Below, piece by piece: positions 35,779 through 44,842 of a DNA stretch of 64,000 nt. The notes under the pieces were generated by a model that had not been told where the DNA came from, searched no databases, and was given only the letters and a program-made list of their open reading frames with translations. A program made the translations under genes and the position numbers. Where the stretch lies: positions 1-64,000 of the forward strand of contig CAWGZY010000008.1 in NCBI GenBank assembly GCA_963827085.1, read 5' to 3'. This DNA is from JAGVPT01 sp963827085 (lineage in GTDB: Bacteria; Bacteroidota; Ignavibacteria; UBA10030; UBA8401). Each line of letters opens with the position of its first letter. Within the stretch, counting starts at the first letter, position 1.

Positions 35779-36480
35779 TCATATTTCATCCAAAAGCATG
35801 AAGTTTGAGTTTCGGCGAGAAGATGGCGAAATTTTTTCAGACGCAAATTTTTCTTTTTCCGGGAAAACACATCCGTCGTAGAGAGGGCACTGGCCGCAGC
35901 GAGGACGCTGCGCAAGGCACACTGTTCGGCCAAACCTGATAAGATTAGTATGAAACGAATACGATTTCCCCTTCGGTACAAAAGGCCTCATCGCCTCGAA
36001 TGTTTGATCGGGGGTCTTCGTCTTGACCAAACCGAGTCTGTTGCAAATTCTATGAATGTGCGTGTCGACCGGAAATACATCCCGCCGAAGAGAAAAGAGA
36101 AGCACGCAGGCAGCGGTTTTGAATCCGATTCCATGAAAGGCTGTGAGTGTTGAAATCACTTTATCATTATTCATCTCTTCAATCCCTCGAAGGCGATATG
36201 ATCCGTAGTCCTTATGTATAGATCGAAGCAGAGCTTTGATACGTCCGCTCTTTTGATTCTTCATCCCGCCTACTTTAATTGCCGATGCAATAGCCCTAAC
36301 CGGAGCTTCGGCTACTTTCTTCCACGTTGGAAAACGCCTTTGCAGTTCGAGGTACGCCCTGTGACTGTTTCGGTCATTTGTGTTTTGCGAAAGCAATGTT
36401 CCTATCAACATGTCAAGCGGGTCGGTTCGCTTCTTCTTTTGGCGCGGAGTACCCGAGGTGGAGTTCGAGTAAGTGGACAT
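35779..36480 (-). CDS. nth: Endonuclease III-family DNA glycosylase/AP lyase
   Basis: A 233-residue HhH-GPD protein. The helix-hairpin-helix is around HGIGFKT (116-122) with catalytic Lys121, and the catalytic Asp139 lies in VDTH. The C-terminal iron-sulfur loop has Cys188, Cys195, Cys198 and Cys204 with C-x6-C-x2-C-x5-C spacing. It removes oxidised pyrimidines in base excision repair. The lysine shows it to be bifunctional (glycosylase plus lyase). Confidence 0.9.
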   Translation of the reverse strand: MSTYSNSTSGTPRQKKKRTDPLDMLIGTLLSQNTNDRNSHRAYLELQRRFPTWKKVAEAPVRAIASAIKVGGMKNQKSGRIKALLRSIHKDYGSYRLRGIEEMNNDKVISTLTAFHGIGFKTAACVLLFSLRRDVFPVDTHIHRICNRLGLVKTKTPDQTFEAMRPFVPKGKSYSFHTNLIRFGRTVCLAQRPRCGQCPLYDGCVFPEKEKFASEKISPSSRRNSNFMLLDEI

Positions 36481-36593
36481 TGCGGGCTACGGCTTGGTCT
36501 TTCGTCATTGCGGGCCTTTATAGGGGATAACGATCAATCCTTTCTCGATGCCTTGAAAATACAATTCATACCATTGAATATCAAACGCCATTA

Positions 36594-36675
36594 ATAGCTG
36601 TAGGACACCTATGCGGGAAATCACAAAATATTAAAATTTTTAGTACAGCAAATCAAAAAGGTGTCCTACAGCTAT
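36594..36675. repeat. Short inverted-repeat element (17-bp arms)
   Basis: ATAGCTGTAGGACACCT at 36594-36610 is repeated in perfect inverse orientation at 36659-36675. The spacer is 48 bp and AT-rich. There is no clear flanking target duplication, so a MITE, a phage attachment relic and a long stem-loop are all possible. It ends 84 bp before lysC. Confidence 0.7.
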
Positions 36676-36759
36676 CCACGAATTGATTTGCGCCAAAAAG
36701 AACTGTATATTGACAGCAATTGATGCGCGGTATTCAGCAACGCAGTACAATCTTAATTT

Positions 36760-38154
36760 ATGATCGTCATGAAATTTGGCGGGACATCTGTAGAAGATGC
36801 TCGCGCTATTGACAATGCAATCGCCCTCGTCGCACGGCAACAAAAACAACATCCGGTCGTAGTCCTCTCCGCAATCGCAGGCGCTACAGATATCCTTCTA
36901 AAATCAGCCGAATTGTCCGTCGCCGAACGACTCGACGAAGCAACTCTCCTTTTAAACAATCTGCTTGAACGACACGTTCTTATTGCGGAAAACCTTATCG
37001 ATTCTCGTTCGGCAGTACAACAACTCATATTCCAATTACGCAGCCGATTCGAAGAACTTAAGAACCTTTCCCAGAGCATTGCCATCCTCGGAGAGCTGAC
37101 AAAACGATCGCTTGACACTATCGCATCAATGGGCGAGCTTATGTCCTCATTGATTTTTTCAGAAGCGATGAAAGCAAAGAAATACCCCGTTGTGTGGCTT
37201 GACGCGCGTGCTTTCATGGTAACGGACGACCATTATGGAAACGCAACTCCGCTTTTCAAAGAAATCGATGAGAAGGCAAACGACGTAATCAGCCCGAATC
37301 TCAACGAAAACAATATTGTCGTCACCCAGGGTTTTATCGGCGCAACAACAAGGAAAATTACGACTACGCTTGGGCGGGGAGGATCGGACTATTCTGCCGC
37401 AATTATTGGCGCTGCATTAGATGCGGAAGAAATCCAAATTTGGACAGACGTTGACGGAATACTTACTGCCGACCCGCAGATCACTCCGATGGCAAAGAAA
37501 TTAAAGACAATTTCATACAAAGAAGCATCGGAGTTAGCCTACTTCGGGGCGAAGGTACTCCATCCCAGTACGATTCGCCCTGCCGTTCAAAAGAACATAC
37601 CGGTCGTCGTATTGAATTCACGCCGGCCGAATTCAACGGGGACTCGCGTCGTAGCAAATCCTCCCCAATCAAACGTCTCGGTGAAATCGATAGCAAATAA
37701 GAAAGGGATTACCGTTGTCAATATCCAAGCAACGCGCTTCCTTTCTGCAAATCGATTTATGGAATCGATTCTCGAAGTGTTCGATAGATATCACACCTCC
37801 GTCGACTTGGTGAACACTTCGGTCGCATCCGCCTCGTTAACGATTAGCAACACCGAACTGCTGACTGCAATCGTACCGGAACTTGAACAGTTTTCCGACG
37901 TCGTCGTTTTCAACAATAAAGCCATTGTCAGTATCATTGGAGAACGCCTTCATTCCACTGTAGGTGTTGCCGATAGAATTTTTCGATCGCTTGACGACAT
38001 CGATGTTATGATGATCTCGCAGGGAGCCTCAGAGCTGAACATCAGCCTCGTTATCGATAACCACAACGTGGTCAATGCGGTGCAGCGGCTCCACAAGGAA
38101 TTCTTCGAACCTTTGCCTCAGGAAACACTTTTTGAAAACATTGCCACATCATGA
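36760..38154 (+). CDS. lysC: Aspartate kinase
   Basis: A 464-residue monofunctional aspartokinase. The N-terminal KFGGTSVED motif, GRGGSDYSAA (about residue 206) and the WTDVDGI segment define the kinase domain, and two ACT-type regulatory segments fill the C-terminus, so feedback inhibition by lysine and/or threonine is expected. It phosphorylates aspartate at the head of the lysine/threonine/methionine pathway. The start may be ATG 36760 or 36769. dapA follows 55 bp downstream. Confidence 0.94.
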   Translation: MIVMKFGGTSVEDARAIDNAIALVARQQKQHPVVVLSAIAGATDILLKSAELSVAERLDEATLLLNNLLERHVLIAENLIDSRSAVQQLIFQLRSRFEELKNLSQSIAILGELTKRSLDTIASMGELMSSLIFSEAMKAKKYPVVWLDARAFMVTDDHYGNATPLFKEIDEKANDVISPNLNENNIVVTQGFIGATTRKITTTLGRGGSDYSAAIIGAALDAEEIQIWTDVDGILTADPQITPMAKKLKTISYKEASELAYFGAKVLHPSTIRPAVQKNIPVVVLNSRRPNSTGTRVVANPPQSNVSVKSIANKKGITVVNIQATRFLSANRFMESILEVFDRYHTSVDLVNTSVASASLTISNTELLTAIVPELEQFSDVVVFNNKAIVSIIGERLHSTVGVADRIFRSLDDIDVMMISQGASELNISLVIDNHNVVNAVQRLHKEFFEPLPQETLFENIATS

Positions 38155-38209
38155 ATCACAACTCTCTTGCCATCCCCCACACATCCAACCTGTAAAACAT
38201 AGTATTTTT

Positions 38210-39103
38210 ATGGCACGTCAAAAGAAATTTCGCGGAACCGGAACTGCACTCGTCACTCCGTTTAAAAAAGACGGAAGCATTGACGAGACGGCACTCCGGA
38301 AGTTAGTAGACTATCAGATTGCCGGAGGAGTTGAAGCCATTATCCCTATCGGCACCACTGGAGAAAGTCCGAGCATCTCTTCCGATGAACATCGCCGAAT
38401 CCTGGAAATTGTTATTGAGCGGTCGCGCGGCCGGATAAAAGTGTTTGCAGGAAGCGGAAGCAACTACACCAAAAGAGCAATAGAGTTAACTCATCTGGCA
38501 AAAGATCTCGGAGCTGACGCTGCAATTCTTGTTGCTCCCTATTACAACAAGCCGACGCAGGAGGGTTATTTTCAACACTACCGGGCCGTGGCGGAGGCGG
38601 TGGATATTCCTTTGATTGTTTACAACGTTCCGGGCCGGACCGGCGGAAATATTGCAGCTTCAACAACACTGCGGATGGCAGAAGAAATCCCGTCAATTAT
38701 GGCTGTGAAAGAAGCTTCCGGAAATATTGCGCAGATTATGGAAATTGCACGCAACAGGCCGAAGCATTTTTCGCTCCTCTCCGGCGACGATGCAATTACG
38801 CTGCCGATTTTATCGGTCGGGGGCGATGGATGTATTTCGGTGGTGGCAAATCAACTCCCGAAGGATTTTTCGGACATGGTCCGGGCAGGATTGTCAGGAA
38901 ATTGGAAAAAAGCACTGCAACTGCACAATAAACTTTTGCCCCTGATGAACGCAAACTTTATTGAGACAAATCCAATTCCTGTAAAAGCATCGCTTGCGAT
39001 GATGGGAATGATCGATGAAGTGTACCGGCTGCCACTCGTTCCAATGGGCTCAAAAAATAGAAAAGTGCTTAAAACAATACTGCATAATCTCCGCTTGATC
39101 TAA
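38210..39103 (+). CDS. dapA: 4-hydroxy-tetrahydrodipicolinate synthase
   Basis: A 297-residue TIM-barrel enzyme of diaminopimelate/lysine synthesis. It has GTTGESPS (48-55), YNKPTQEG (about 112-119), the catalytic Tyr138 in VYNVPGRTGGN and the Schiff-base Lys167 in VKEASGN. The start at 38210 puts the conserved GTGTALVTPF at residue 9. Its last ~51 bp plus the terminator behind it are copied downstream as part of a 227-bp tandem duplication. Confidence 0.95.
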   Translation: MARQKKFRGTGTALVTPFKKDGSIDETALRKLVDYQIAGGVEAIIPIGTTGESPSISSDEHRRILEIVIERSRGRIKVFAGSGSNYTKRAIELTHLAKDLGADAAILVAPYYNKPTQEGYFQHYRAVAEAVDIPLIVYNVPGRTGGNIAASTTLRMAEEIPSIMAVKEASGNIAQIMEIARNRPKHFSLLSGDDAITLPILSVGGDGCISVVANQLPKDFSDMVRAGLSGNWKKALQLHNKLLPLMNANFIETNPIPVKASLAMMGMIDEVYRLPLVPMGSKNRKVLKTILHNLRLI

Positions 39104-39138
39104 ACGATCGCAAATAATTGGCACAAAGGAATTCCAAC

Positions 39139-39169
39139 AAAAAACCCCGATTTGGTTCCGGGGTTTTTT
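39139..39169 (+). terminator. dapA terminator, copy 1
   Basis: CCCCG-ATTTGGTTC-CGGGG flanked by six A residues on the left and six T residues on the right, 35 bp after dapA. The flanking A/T tracts make it usable in both directions. Confidence 0.9.
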
Positions 39170-39365
39170 GTTTTACCCGTTATCTGGTTTTTCTCGTTCC
39201 CAATCTCTGATTGGGAAAGCAAGGTCAGAAGCTTCGCTTCGTGATAGTACGTTCCCAAACGGAGTTTGGGAACGAGATGAAAAATAGAAAAGTGCTTAAG
39301 ACAATACTGCATAATCTCCGCTTGATCTAAACAATCGCAAATAATTAGCACAAAGGAATTCCAAC

Positions 39366-39396
39366 AAAAAACCCCGATTTGGTTCCGGGGTTTTTT
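39366..39396. terminator. Duplicated terminator, copy 2
   Basis: An identical copy of the dapA terminator 227 bp further on. Being symmetrical, it may serve the minus-strand ABC permease gene ending at 39678 as well as back up copy 1. Confidence 0.85.
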
Positions 39397-39677
39397 GTTT
39401 TACCCGTTATCTGGTTTTTCTCGTTCCCAATCTCTGATTGGGAACGCAAGGTCAGAAGCTTCGCTTCGTGTTAGTACGTTCCCAAACGGAGTTTGGGAAC
39501 GAGATGATTGGGAAGGTAACGTTAGGGTTCCTGTTTGACCTAGTACGTTCCGATGCTGACTTTGGGGACGAGAGGACGAGATGAAATAATAGTGCAAGTA
39601 CTTTGCACTGTGCGGGTGTTGAAGAAGACGAAACCATTTAACCAGAGTACGGCAGCTTATACTCTTACCTTTGTCGG

Positions 39678-40928
39678 TTATACATTTGTCGTAATCCAGC
39701 GATACATTTCTTTCAGATTCGGGCGCTTGCCAGTAAGTAAAATGCCGATCCGAAATACTTTCGCGGCAACCCACATCATTCCGACAATCGACGCAGACAA
39801 CGTAACAAGCGATAGCAGAATCTCCCAAAGATCCGGAGCCTGGATTGACAGCCGAAGCGCCATCATTGTCGGAGTCAGGAGAGGTATCTGCGATAATACT
39901 TTTACCATTGTCGAATCCGGGTTTTGCATTGCCGGAATCGCAAGGGCAATCGGAAACATGACAAGGATCGTCACGTACGCCGTCATTTGCTGAGCTTCCT
40001 GCTCGGTGGAAACGGGAGCACCCGCAGTGATGAAAATTGCGACATACAACAGGTAGCCGAGGACAAAGTACACCAGAAGAAGTGCGATATGGTCGAATGA
40101 AACAAACGGAGTCGGCATTGAAAAATTGACCCCGACCAAAATCATTAACCAAAAAGAAATCGTCGTCAAACCGAGAAGTGAAAGGCCCAAAATCTTTCCG
40201 ACAAGTAATTCCCGAGAAGAGCACGAGGACATCAAGACTTCAACAATCCGGTTTGACTTCTCTTCGATGAGGCTCCGAATCAACATCTGTCCGCTCGTCA
40301 TCACGAGCATGAACAGCATCATGATAAAAATATACCCCGTGAAAAACGTCTCGAGGAAGCCGGACTCTTTTTCTTCCCCCTTCGACGACACTTTGATCGT
40401 TTTGATGTCGACGTCAGTTGAGAGGTCTCGAATGGCTTTCGAGTTATAGCCTCTGGCTTCAAGACGTCGTTCGATAATGACATCTTCGAGGATCTTCGAA
40501 AAACGTTCCTGGTCTCTGATATTCCCGACGTTTTCAGACCGATACTCAATTTTTCCTTTCTCCATCACATCGACCGGAAGAAGAAAATATCCTTCGATTT
40601 CGTTATCCAGTATCTTCGCCGTTGCAAGGATCTTCAGGTGCTCACGCGAACGGTCATTGTCTGTAATCTTCACAAGCTGATAATTTGCAGAACTGTCCGG
40701 AAGTTTGAACTTTGCAATACGCTGGCTGAGATACGGGAGGAGCGAGTCCGTCTCGTCAATAACGCCGATCGTACGCATCTTTTCATCGGCTTTCGACGCG
40801 AGTAAACTTGGTATTACCGTAAAAACCGCAATAATCATCGGCATCATAAACAAACCGATGATGAATGCTTTTGTCTTTACACGTTCCAAAAACTCCCATT
40901 TGGCGATCCGGAGCGATTTATTTTCCAT
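39678..40928 (-). CDS. ABC-2 type permease (NatB-like)
   Basis: A 416-residue protein with one N-terminal helix, a large extracytoplasmic domain (about residues 45-195) and five or six C-terminal helices, the layout of NatB/ABC-2 permeases. It begins with RIAKWEFLERVKTKAF, typical of the family. The gene overlaps the ATPase gene by 11 bp, so the two form one transporter. NatAB-type systems export sodium or peptides/drugs; the substrate here is unknown. Confidence 0.87.
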   Translation of the reverse strand: MENKSLRIAKWEFLERVKTKAFIIGLFMMPMIIAVFTVIPSLLASKADEKMRTIGVIDETDSLLPYLSQRIAKFKLPDSSANYQLVKITDNDRSREHLKILATAKILDNEIEGYFLLPVDVMEKGKIEYRSENVGNIRDQERFSKILEDVIIERRLEARGYNSKAIRDLSTDVDIKTIKVSSKGEEKESGFLETFFTGYIFIMMLFMLVMTSGQMLIRSLIEEKSNRIVEVLMSSCSSRELLVGKILGLSLLGLTTISFWLMILVGVNFSMPTPFVSFDHIALLLVYFVLGYLLYVAIFITAGAPVSTEQEAQQMTAYVTILVMFPIALAIPAMQNPDSTMVKVLSQIPLLTPTMMALRLSIQAPDLWEILLSLVTLSASIVGMMWVAAKVFRIGILLTGKRPNLKEMYRWITTNV

Positions 40929-42090
40929 GTGCAGCCTCCTCTCCTAACAGCTGCAATTCAGCTGTAACGACTTTTCGTATTCTGATATATTTGACGAACG
41001 AATAAACTGAGGTTACGAGAAGAACCAACGACACATTCCACGACGGTTCCCCCTTTTTTAACGTGAGAATCGCCAGAACCAATGTTGCAACAGCCGCAAA
41101 GACGAAAATGAGCATTTGCTTTCGCACTCTCATATCGCCGGCAACAGTTTTTACTTTGAGAACGGCCGCCGCACTTTCAACCCGCTCCCCTGTTTCTTCC
41201 GGCAATCCTACAACATCAAGAAATATTGAATTCAACGACGGCTCCACAAATTCGAATTTTCTGATTTCCACTTTCGATGAGATCGAAGAAAGCAATTCCC
41301 GCGAAGAAACAGTCCCGTTTAATTCCAGTTCAGCATAATTCTCGTAGACCGTCGCCTTCTTCACTTGCGGCAACGCCGGAATGAACGATCCATCGCCGAC
41401 AAACTCAACATGGACGGAATTCTTCCCGAATTTCGCTTTCACCTCTTTCATGCTTCCCTCGAGAACGATTTTTCCCCGATTGATGAGGCAAATCTCGTCG
41501 CATAACTTCTCTGCGGAATCCATTTGATGGGTCGAAAAGATGATTGCCTTTCCCTGCTGCTTCAATTCCTGCAAAATATCTTTCAACACGATTTGATTCA
41601 CCGGGTCGAGGCCGGAGAACGGCTCGTCAAGCACAATGTACTCGGGGTCGTGAAGGATTGATGTGATGAACTGCGCTTTCTGCTGATTTCCTTTGGAAAG
41701 TTCTTCCACTTTTCTTTTTGCGTAATCCTCAATGTCAAACCGACGAAGCCATTCGAGCGCTTTCTGTTTGGCCACCACGCCGGTCATTCCGCGCAAACCC
41801 GCGAAGTACACTATCGTATCCAACAATTTATTCTTTTTATACAGTCCCCGCTCTTCGGGCAAATATCCTATCCGGTTTTGGACGTTGCGGTCAAACCGTG
41901 CGCCGTCGAACGTCACCGTTCCTTTGTCGGGCGTAATGATATTGAGTATCATCCGAATTGTGGTGGTCTTCCCTGCCCCGTTCGGGCCGATAAGACCAAA
42001 AATTTTTCCCGCAAACACTTGCAGCGACACGTCATCAACAGCAACGACGTTTGCATATTGCTTTCGAAGATTTTCTGCTTTGATCATCAT
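40918..42090 (-). CDS. ABC transporter ATP-binding protein with membrane extension
   Basis: A 390-residue protein. The ATPase domain has Walker A GPNGAGKT (35-42), the signature LSKGNQQKAQ and Walker B IVLDEPFSGLD. A DUF4162-like region follows (about 210-300). Unusually, two membrane helices follow this (about residues 318-365: MLIFVFAAVATLVLAIL and SLVLLVTSVYSFV), absent from standard NatA proteins. It pairs with the permease at 39678. The start may be Met1 or Met2. Confidence 0.88.
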   Translation of the reverse strand: MMIKAENLRKQYANVVAVDDVSLQVFAGKIFGLIGPNGAGKTTTIRMILNIITPDKGTVTFDGARFDRNVQNRIGYLPEERGLYKKNKLLDTIVYFAGLRGMTGVVAKQKALEWLRRFDIEDYAKRKVEELSKGNQQKAQFITSILHDPEYIVLDEPFSGLDPVNQIVLKDILQELKQQGKAIIFSTHQMDSAEKLCDEICLINRGKIVLEGSMKEVKAKFGKNSVHVEFVGDGSFIPALPQVKKATVYENYAELELNGTVSSRELLSSISSKVEIRKFEFVEPSLNSIFLDVVGLPEETGERVESAAAVLKVKTVAGDMRVRKQMLIFVFAAVATLVLAILTLKKGEPSWNVSLVLLVTSVYSFVKYIRIRKVVTAELQLLGEEAAHGK

Positions 42091-42112
42091 TATAGGGCTC
42101 TTGAAGAATCGT

Positions 42113-43411
42113 TTATGGTGTCAACCGATAAATCATTCTGGCGAATGGTATGGTTTCCCGCACATGGTCCAAACCGCAGATCCACGAGACGGTCCGTTCA
42201 ACTCCGAGGCCGAAACCGGCATGCGGAACGGAACCGTAGCGGCGTAAATCGAGGTACCATTCGAAGGCAGACTGAGGCAGGTTGTGTTCCTTCAATCGTG
42301 CCACAAGCGTTTCGTAATCGTCTTCACGCTGGCTTCCCCCGATGATTTCTCCGTACCCTTCCGGAGCCAGCACATCAACGGCGAGGGCGAGCTTTTCGTT
42401 CTTCGGGTCGCGTTTCATGTAGAACGCTTTCACCTGCGATGGATAGCGATGGACCATCACAGGCCGGTCATATTGCTCGGAAATCGTCGTTTCGTCCGTT
42501 CCCCCGAGGTCATTTCCCCATTCAAATGCGATCCCTTTCTTGTGGAGGATGTCGACAGCTTCGTCGTACGTAATCCGCGGCAGAGGACGTTTAACATTTT
42601 CCAGAAATTTCGTATTGCGCTCGAGCGTTTTCAGTTCGGGCATACGATTCTTCAACACATTTGTTACGATGTGCTCCAAAAATTCTTCCGCTAAATCCAT
42701 ATCGTCATCCAGGTCATTAAAAGCAACTTCCGGCTCGACCATCCAGAATTCAGCAAGATGCCGGCGCGTCTTAGATTTTTCTGCACGGAATGTTGGACCA
42801 AAAACATAGACCTTTCCAAACGACATTGCTCCGGCTTCACCGTACAGCTGGCCGGATTGCGTGAGGTATGCCTTGCCAAGATCGAAATAATCGGTCTCGA
42901 AAAGAGTGCTAGTTCCTTCGCATGCAGCCGGAGTAAAGATCGGTGCGTCGAGGAGAAGAAAACCGCGGGTATCAAAAAATTCCCGTATGGAACGAATAAT
43001 TTCATGCCGAACACGCAGGATCGCGTGCTGCCGCTCGGATCGAAGCCACAAATGCCGGCGGTCCATAAGAAACTCAACGCCATGTTCCTTTGGCGTGATC
43101 GGATACTCTTTTGCGATGGAAATAATTTCAAGACCCGAAACATCCATCTCGTATCCGCCGGGAGCGCGATCTTCCTTGCGGATTTTTCCTGTTACGCGGA
43201 GAGAAGATTCCTGGGTCAATTCATCAAACCGATTGAAGACATCCTCACTAACGTTTGATTTGACAATGACGGCCTGCATCAATCCAGTGCCGTCTCGGAT
43301 TACAATAAACCTAATTTTTCCGCTTGACCGTTTGGTGTATACCCATCCCGAAATCGTAACAGTTTCGCCGGCACAATGAGAAAGATTTTCAATGTATATT
43401 CGTGAACTCAT
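42113..43411 (-). CDS. asnS: Asparaginyl-tRNA synthetase
   Basis: About 432 residues of a class IIb synthetase. An N-terminal OB-fold (about 1-105) binds the anticodon; the catalytic core shows motif 2 (FRAEKSKTRRHLAEFWMVEPE) and motif 3 (GFGLGVERTVSWICG). The EFWMVEPE and YPSQVKAFYM residues indicate AsnRS rather than AspRS. The ATG at 43411 is preferred over an upstream one that would add about 19 unrelated residues. It charges tRNA-Asn directly. Confidence 0.9.
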   Translation of the reverse strand: MSSRIYIENLSHCAGETVTISGWVYTKRSSGKIRFIVIRDGTGLMQAVIVKSNVSEDVFNRFDELTQESSLRVTGKIRKEDRAPGGYEMDVSGLEIISIAKEYPITPKEHGVEFLMDRRHLWLRSERQHAILRVRHEIIRSIREFFDTRGFLLLDAPIFTPAACEGTSTLFETDYFDLGKAYLTQSGQLYGEAGAMSFGKVYVFGPTFRAEKSKTRRHLAEFWMVEPEVAFNDLDDDMDLAEEFLEHIVTNVLKNRMPELKTLERNTKFLENVKRPLPRITYDEAVDILHKKGIAFEWGNDLGGTDETTISEQYDRPVMVHRYPSQVKAFYMKRDPKNEKLALAVDVLAPEGYGEIIGGSQREDDYETLVARLKEHNLPQSAFEWYLDLRRYGSVPHAGFGLGVERTVSWICGLDHVRETIPFARMIYRLTP

Positions 43412-43480
43412 GAGAAGTTCGCATCCTTTCAAAAATTTACGCAAAAATATACAAAACTTAGGGCACATCTACAAACACGA

Positions 43481-43505
43481 AATCCCGCACTTTGGCGGGA
43501 TTTTA
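43481..43505 (+). terminator. Hairpin with short T tract upstream of asnS
   Basis: AATCCCGC-actttg-GCGGGATT followed by TT on the plus strand. No plus-strand gene ends nearby, so it may instead be a minus-strand terminator for nadA or part of the repeat cluster. Confidence 0.4.
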
Positions 43506-43515
43506 TCTAGAAGTC

Positions 43516-43654
43516 ATCTCAAAAAAATGTCGCTTGCTCCTTCGATGCGCTCACTCCGTTCGCTTACTCGGGATGAACAAGCCATTTGTTCACCCTGAGC
43601 AAGTCCCCCGAAGAGGGACGCGTCGAAGGGCTGACACAAAGCCATTTTTGAGAT
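43516..43654. repeat. MITE-like inverted-repeat element 1
   Basis: The ends ATCTCAAAAA and TTTTTGAGAT are inverse copies, and inside them CCTTCGATGCG pairs with CGCGTCGAAGG with one mismatch. The interior (CACCCTGAGC and GTCGAAGG) resembles dispersed intergenic repeats of many bacteria. No coding capacity. Confidence 0.6.
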
Positions 43655-43687
43655 AGGTTCTATTTACTTCTTACCGATTACTAACTG

Positions 43688-43843
43688 GTGCTGTTTCTCA
43701 AAATTGTTCTTGTATTCTAACCGCAGAGGACGCCAAGGTCGCAAAGAGGTTTTTTGAAAATAGTTAGAATTCCTTGCTTCCTTGGCGCCCTTTGCGGTGA
43801 ATTAATTATTAAAAAATACGATATTTATTTTTAGAAACAGCAC
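43688..43843. repeat. MITE-like inverted-repeat element 2
   Basis: GTGCTGTTTCT (43688-43698) is matched by AGAAACAGCAC (43833-43843). An inner pair (ACCGCAGAGGACGCCAAGG / CCTTGGCGCCCTTTGCGGT) forms a second long stem. The right arm reaches into the stop codon of nadA, so the insertion may have set the present gene end. Confidence 0.6.
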
Positions 43844-44808
43844 TAGCTCATTTCCATCATCCGTTGAATTGGCAGGAGCGCGCGCCAGATCAGTTCCGGT
43901 GCCATTGTGATTTCAGGTGTTTTGTTCTTCATGCAGAGATATAGTTTTTCCATCGTGTTCCTTTTCATGTGCGGGCATTCGTTGCAGGCGCAGTTAGGAT
44001 CCGGAGGCGCTGGAATGAACTCTTTCTCCGGAGCGCTCTTTTGCATTTGATGTATGATGCCGACTTCGGTGGCGATGATAAATTTCTTTGCCGGACTTGA
44101 CTGAACATATTTCAGCAAGGCGCTTGTCGAACCAATGAAATCCGCCCGCGATAGAAGAGACGCTTCACATTCGGGGTGGGCAATCAATTTCGCATCTGGA
44201 TGTTCCATCTGCAATCCGATGATTTTTTTTTCGCTGAATGTCTCGTGAACGATGCAGCTTCCATTCCACAAAAGCATTTGGCGTCCCGTTTTTTTCGCCA
44301 GGTACGCACCAAGATTTTTATCCGGTGAAAACAGGATTGGTTTGTCTTTTGGAATTTGATTTATGATTTTCTCTGCGCTGCTCGACGTACAGATAATATC
44401 GCTGAGGGCCTTCACTTCTGCGGAGCAGTTGATGTATGTAATTGCGACATGGTCGGGATGCATCTCCCGAAATCTCTTAAACTCCGGTGCCGGACATCCC
44501 TCGGCGAGCGAACAGCCGGCCTCAAGGTCCGGAAGCAGGACTAATTTATGCGGATTGAGGATCTTTGCCGTTTCCGCCATAAAATGAACACCGGCGAATA
44601 CGATAACATCGGCATCGGTCGCCGCAGCCCGCCGGGCCAGCTCAAGGCTGTCGCCGACATAATCTGCGAGGTCCTGAATTTCAGATTCCTGGTAATAATG
44701 GGCGAGAACAACGGCGTTCAATTCCTTTTTCAAGCGAAGAATCTCCGCTTCAAGGTCGAGAGGAACTTCGGTTATGGGTAATCTATTATGTTCTCCGATA
44801 TTGATCAT
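43843..44808 (-). CDS. nadA: Quinolinate synthase
   Basis: A 321-residue NadA. It contains VVLAHYYQ, DYVGDSLELARRA, GVHFMAETAKIL and three cysteine regions for the [4Fe-4S] cluster (NCSAEVKA, WNGSCIVHE, CACNECPHMKRNT). It condenses iminoaspartate with dihydroxyacetone phosphate in NAD synthesis. nadB and nadC are not in the window. The gene ends inside a repeat arm. Confidence 0.94.
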   Translation of the reverse strand: MINIGEHNRLPITEVPLDLEAEILRLKKELNAVVLAHYYQESEIQDLADYVGDSLELARRAAATDADVIVFAGVHFMAETAKILNPHKLVLLPDLEAGCSLAEGCPAPEFKRFREMHPDHVAITYINCSAEVKALSDIICTSSSAEKIINQIPKDKPILFSPDKNLGAYLAKKTGRQMLLWNGSCIVHETFSEKKIIGLQMEHPDAKLIAHPECEASLLSRADFIGSTSALLKYVQSSPAKKFIIATEVGIIHQMQKSAPEKEFIPAPPDPNCACNECPHMKRNTMEKLYLCMKNKTPEITMAPELIWRALLPIQRMMEMS

Positions 44809-44842
44809 TTCTTTTCAAGAATAGCGCCCGTGATTGCCACAA

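Larger units (their letters stand above)
39053..39507. repeat. 227-bp tandem duplication covering the dapA 3' end and terminator
   Basis: Two near-identical units start at about 39053 and 39280. Each holds the last ~51 bp of dapA, a rho-independent terminator and two palindromes of REP type: 39197-39217 and 39251-39273 in unit 1, 39424-39444 and 39478-39500 in unit 2. Only a few substitutions separate the units, so the duplication looks recent. Unit 2 holds an orphan dapA tail without function. Confidence 0.9.
39104..39677. other. Intergenic region with duplicated terminator and REP-like hairpins
   Basis: The region between dapA and the ABC permease consists mainly of the 227-bp duplication. 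A decayed third palindrome-like copy (about 39539-39585) follows. Frames crossing it are low-complexity products of the repeats and are not genes. Confidence 0.7.
43412..43842. other. Repeat-rich intergenic region asnS-nadA
   Basis: About 430 bp made almost entirely of a hairpin (43481) and the two MITE-like elements. No gene is seen. The nadA transcript would have to cross it to reach asnS, or asnS has its own promoter close to 43440-43480. Confidence 0.6.

Noticed and set aside
39400..40224. A 274-codon minus-strand frame overlapping the ABC permease gene
   Set aside because: It runs antisense-like through the permease in a different frame and through the REP-like repeats; composition is not protein-like.
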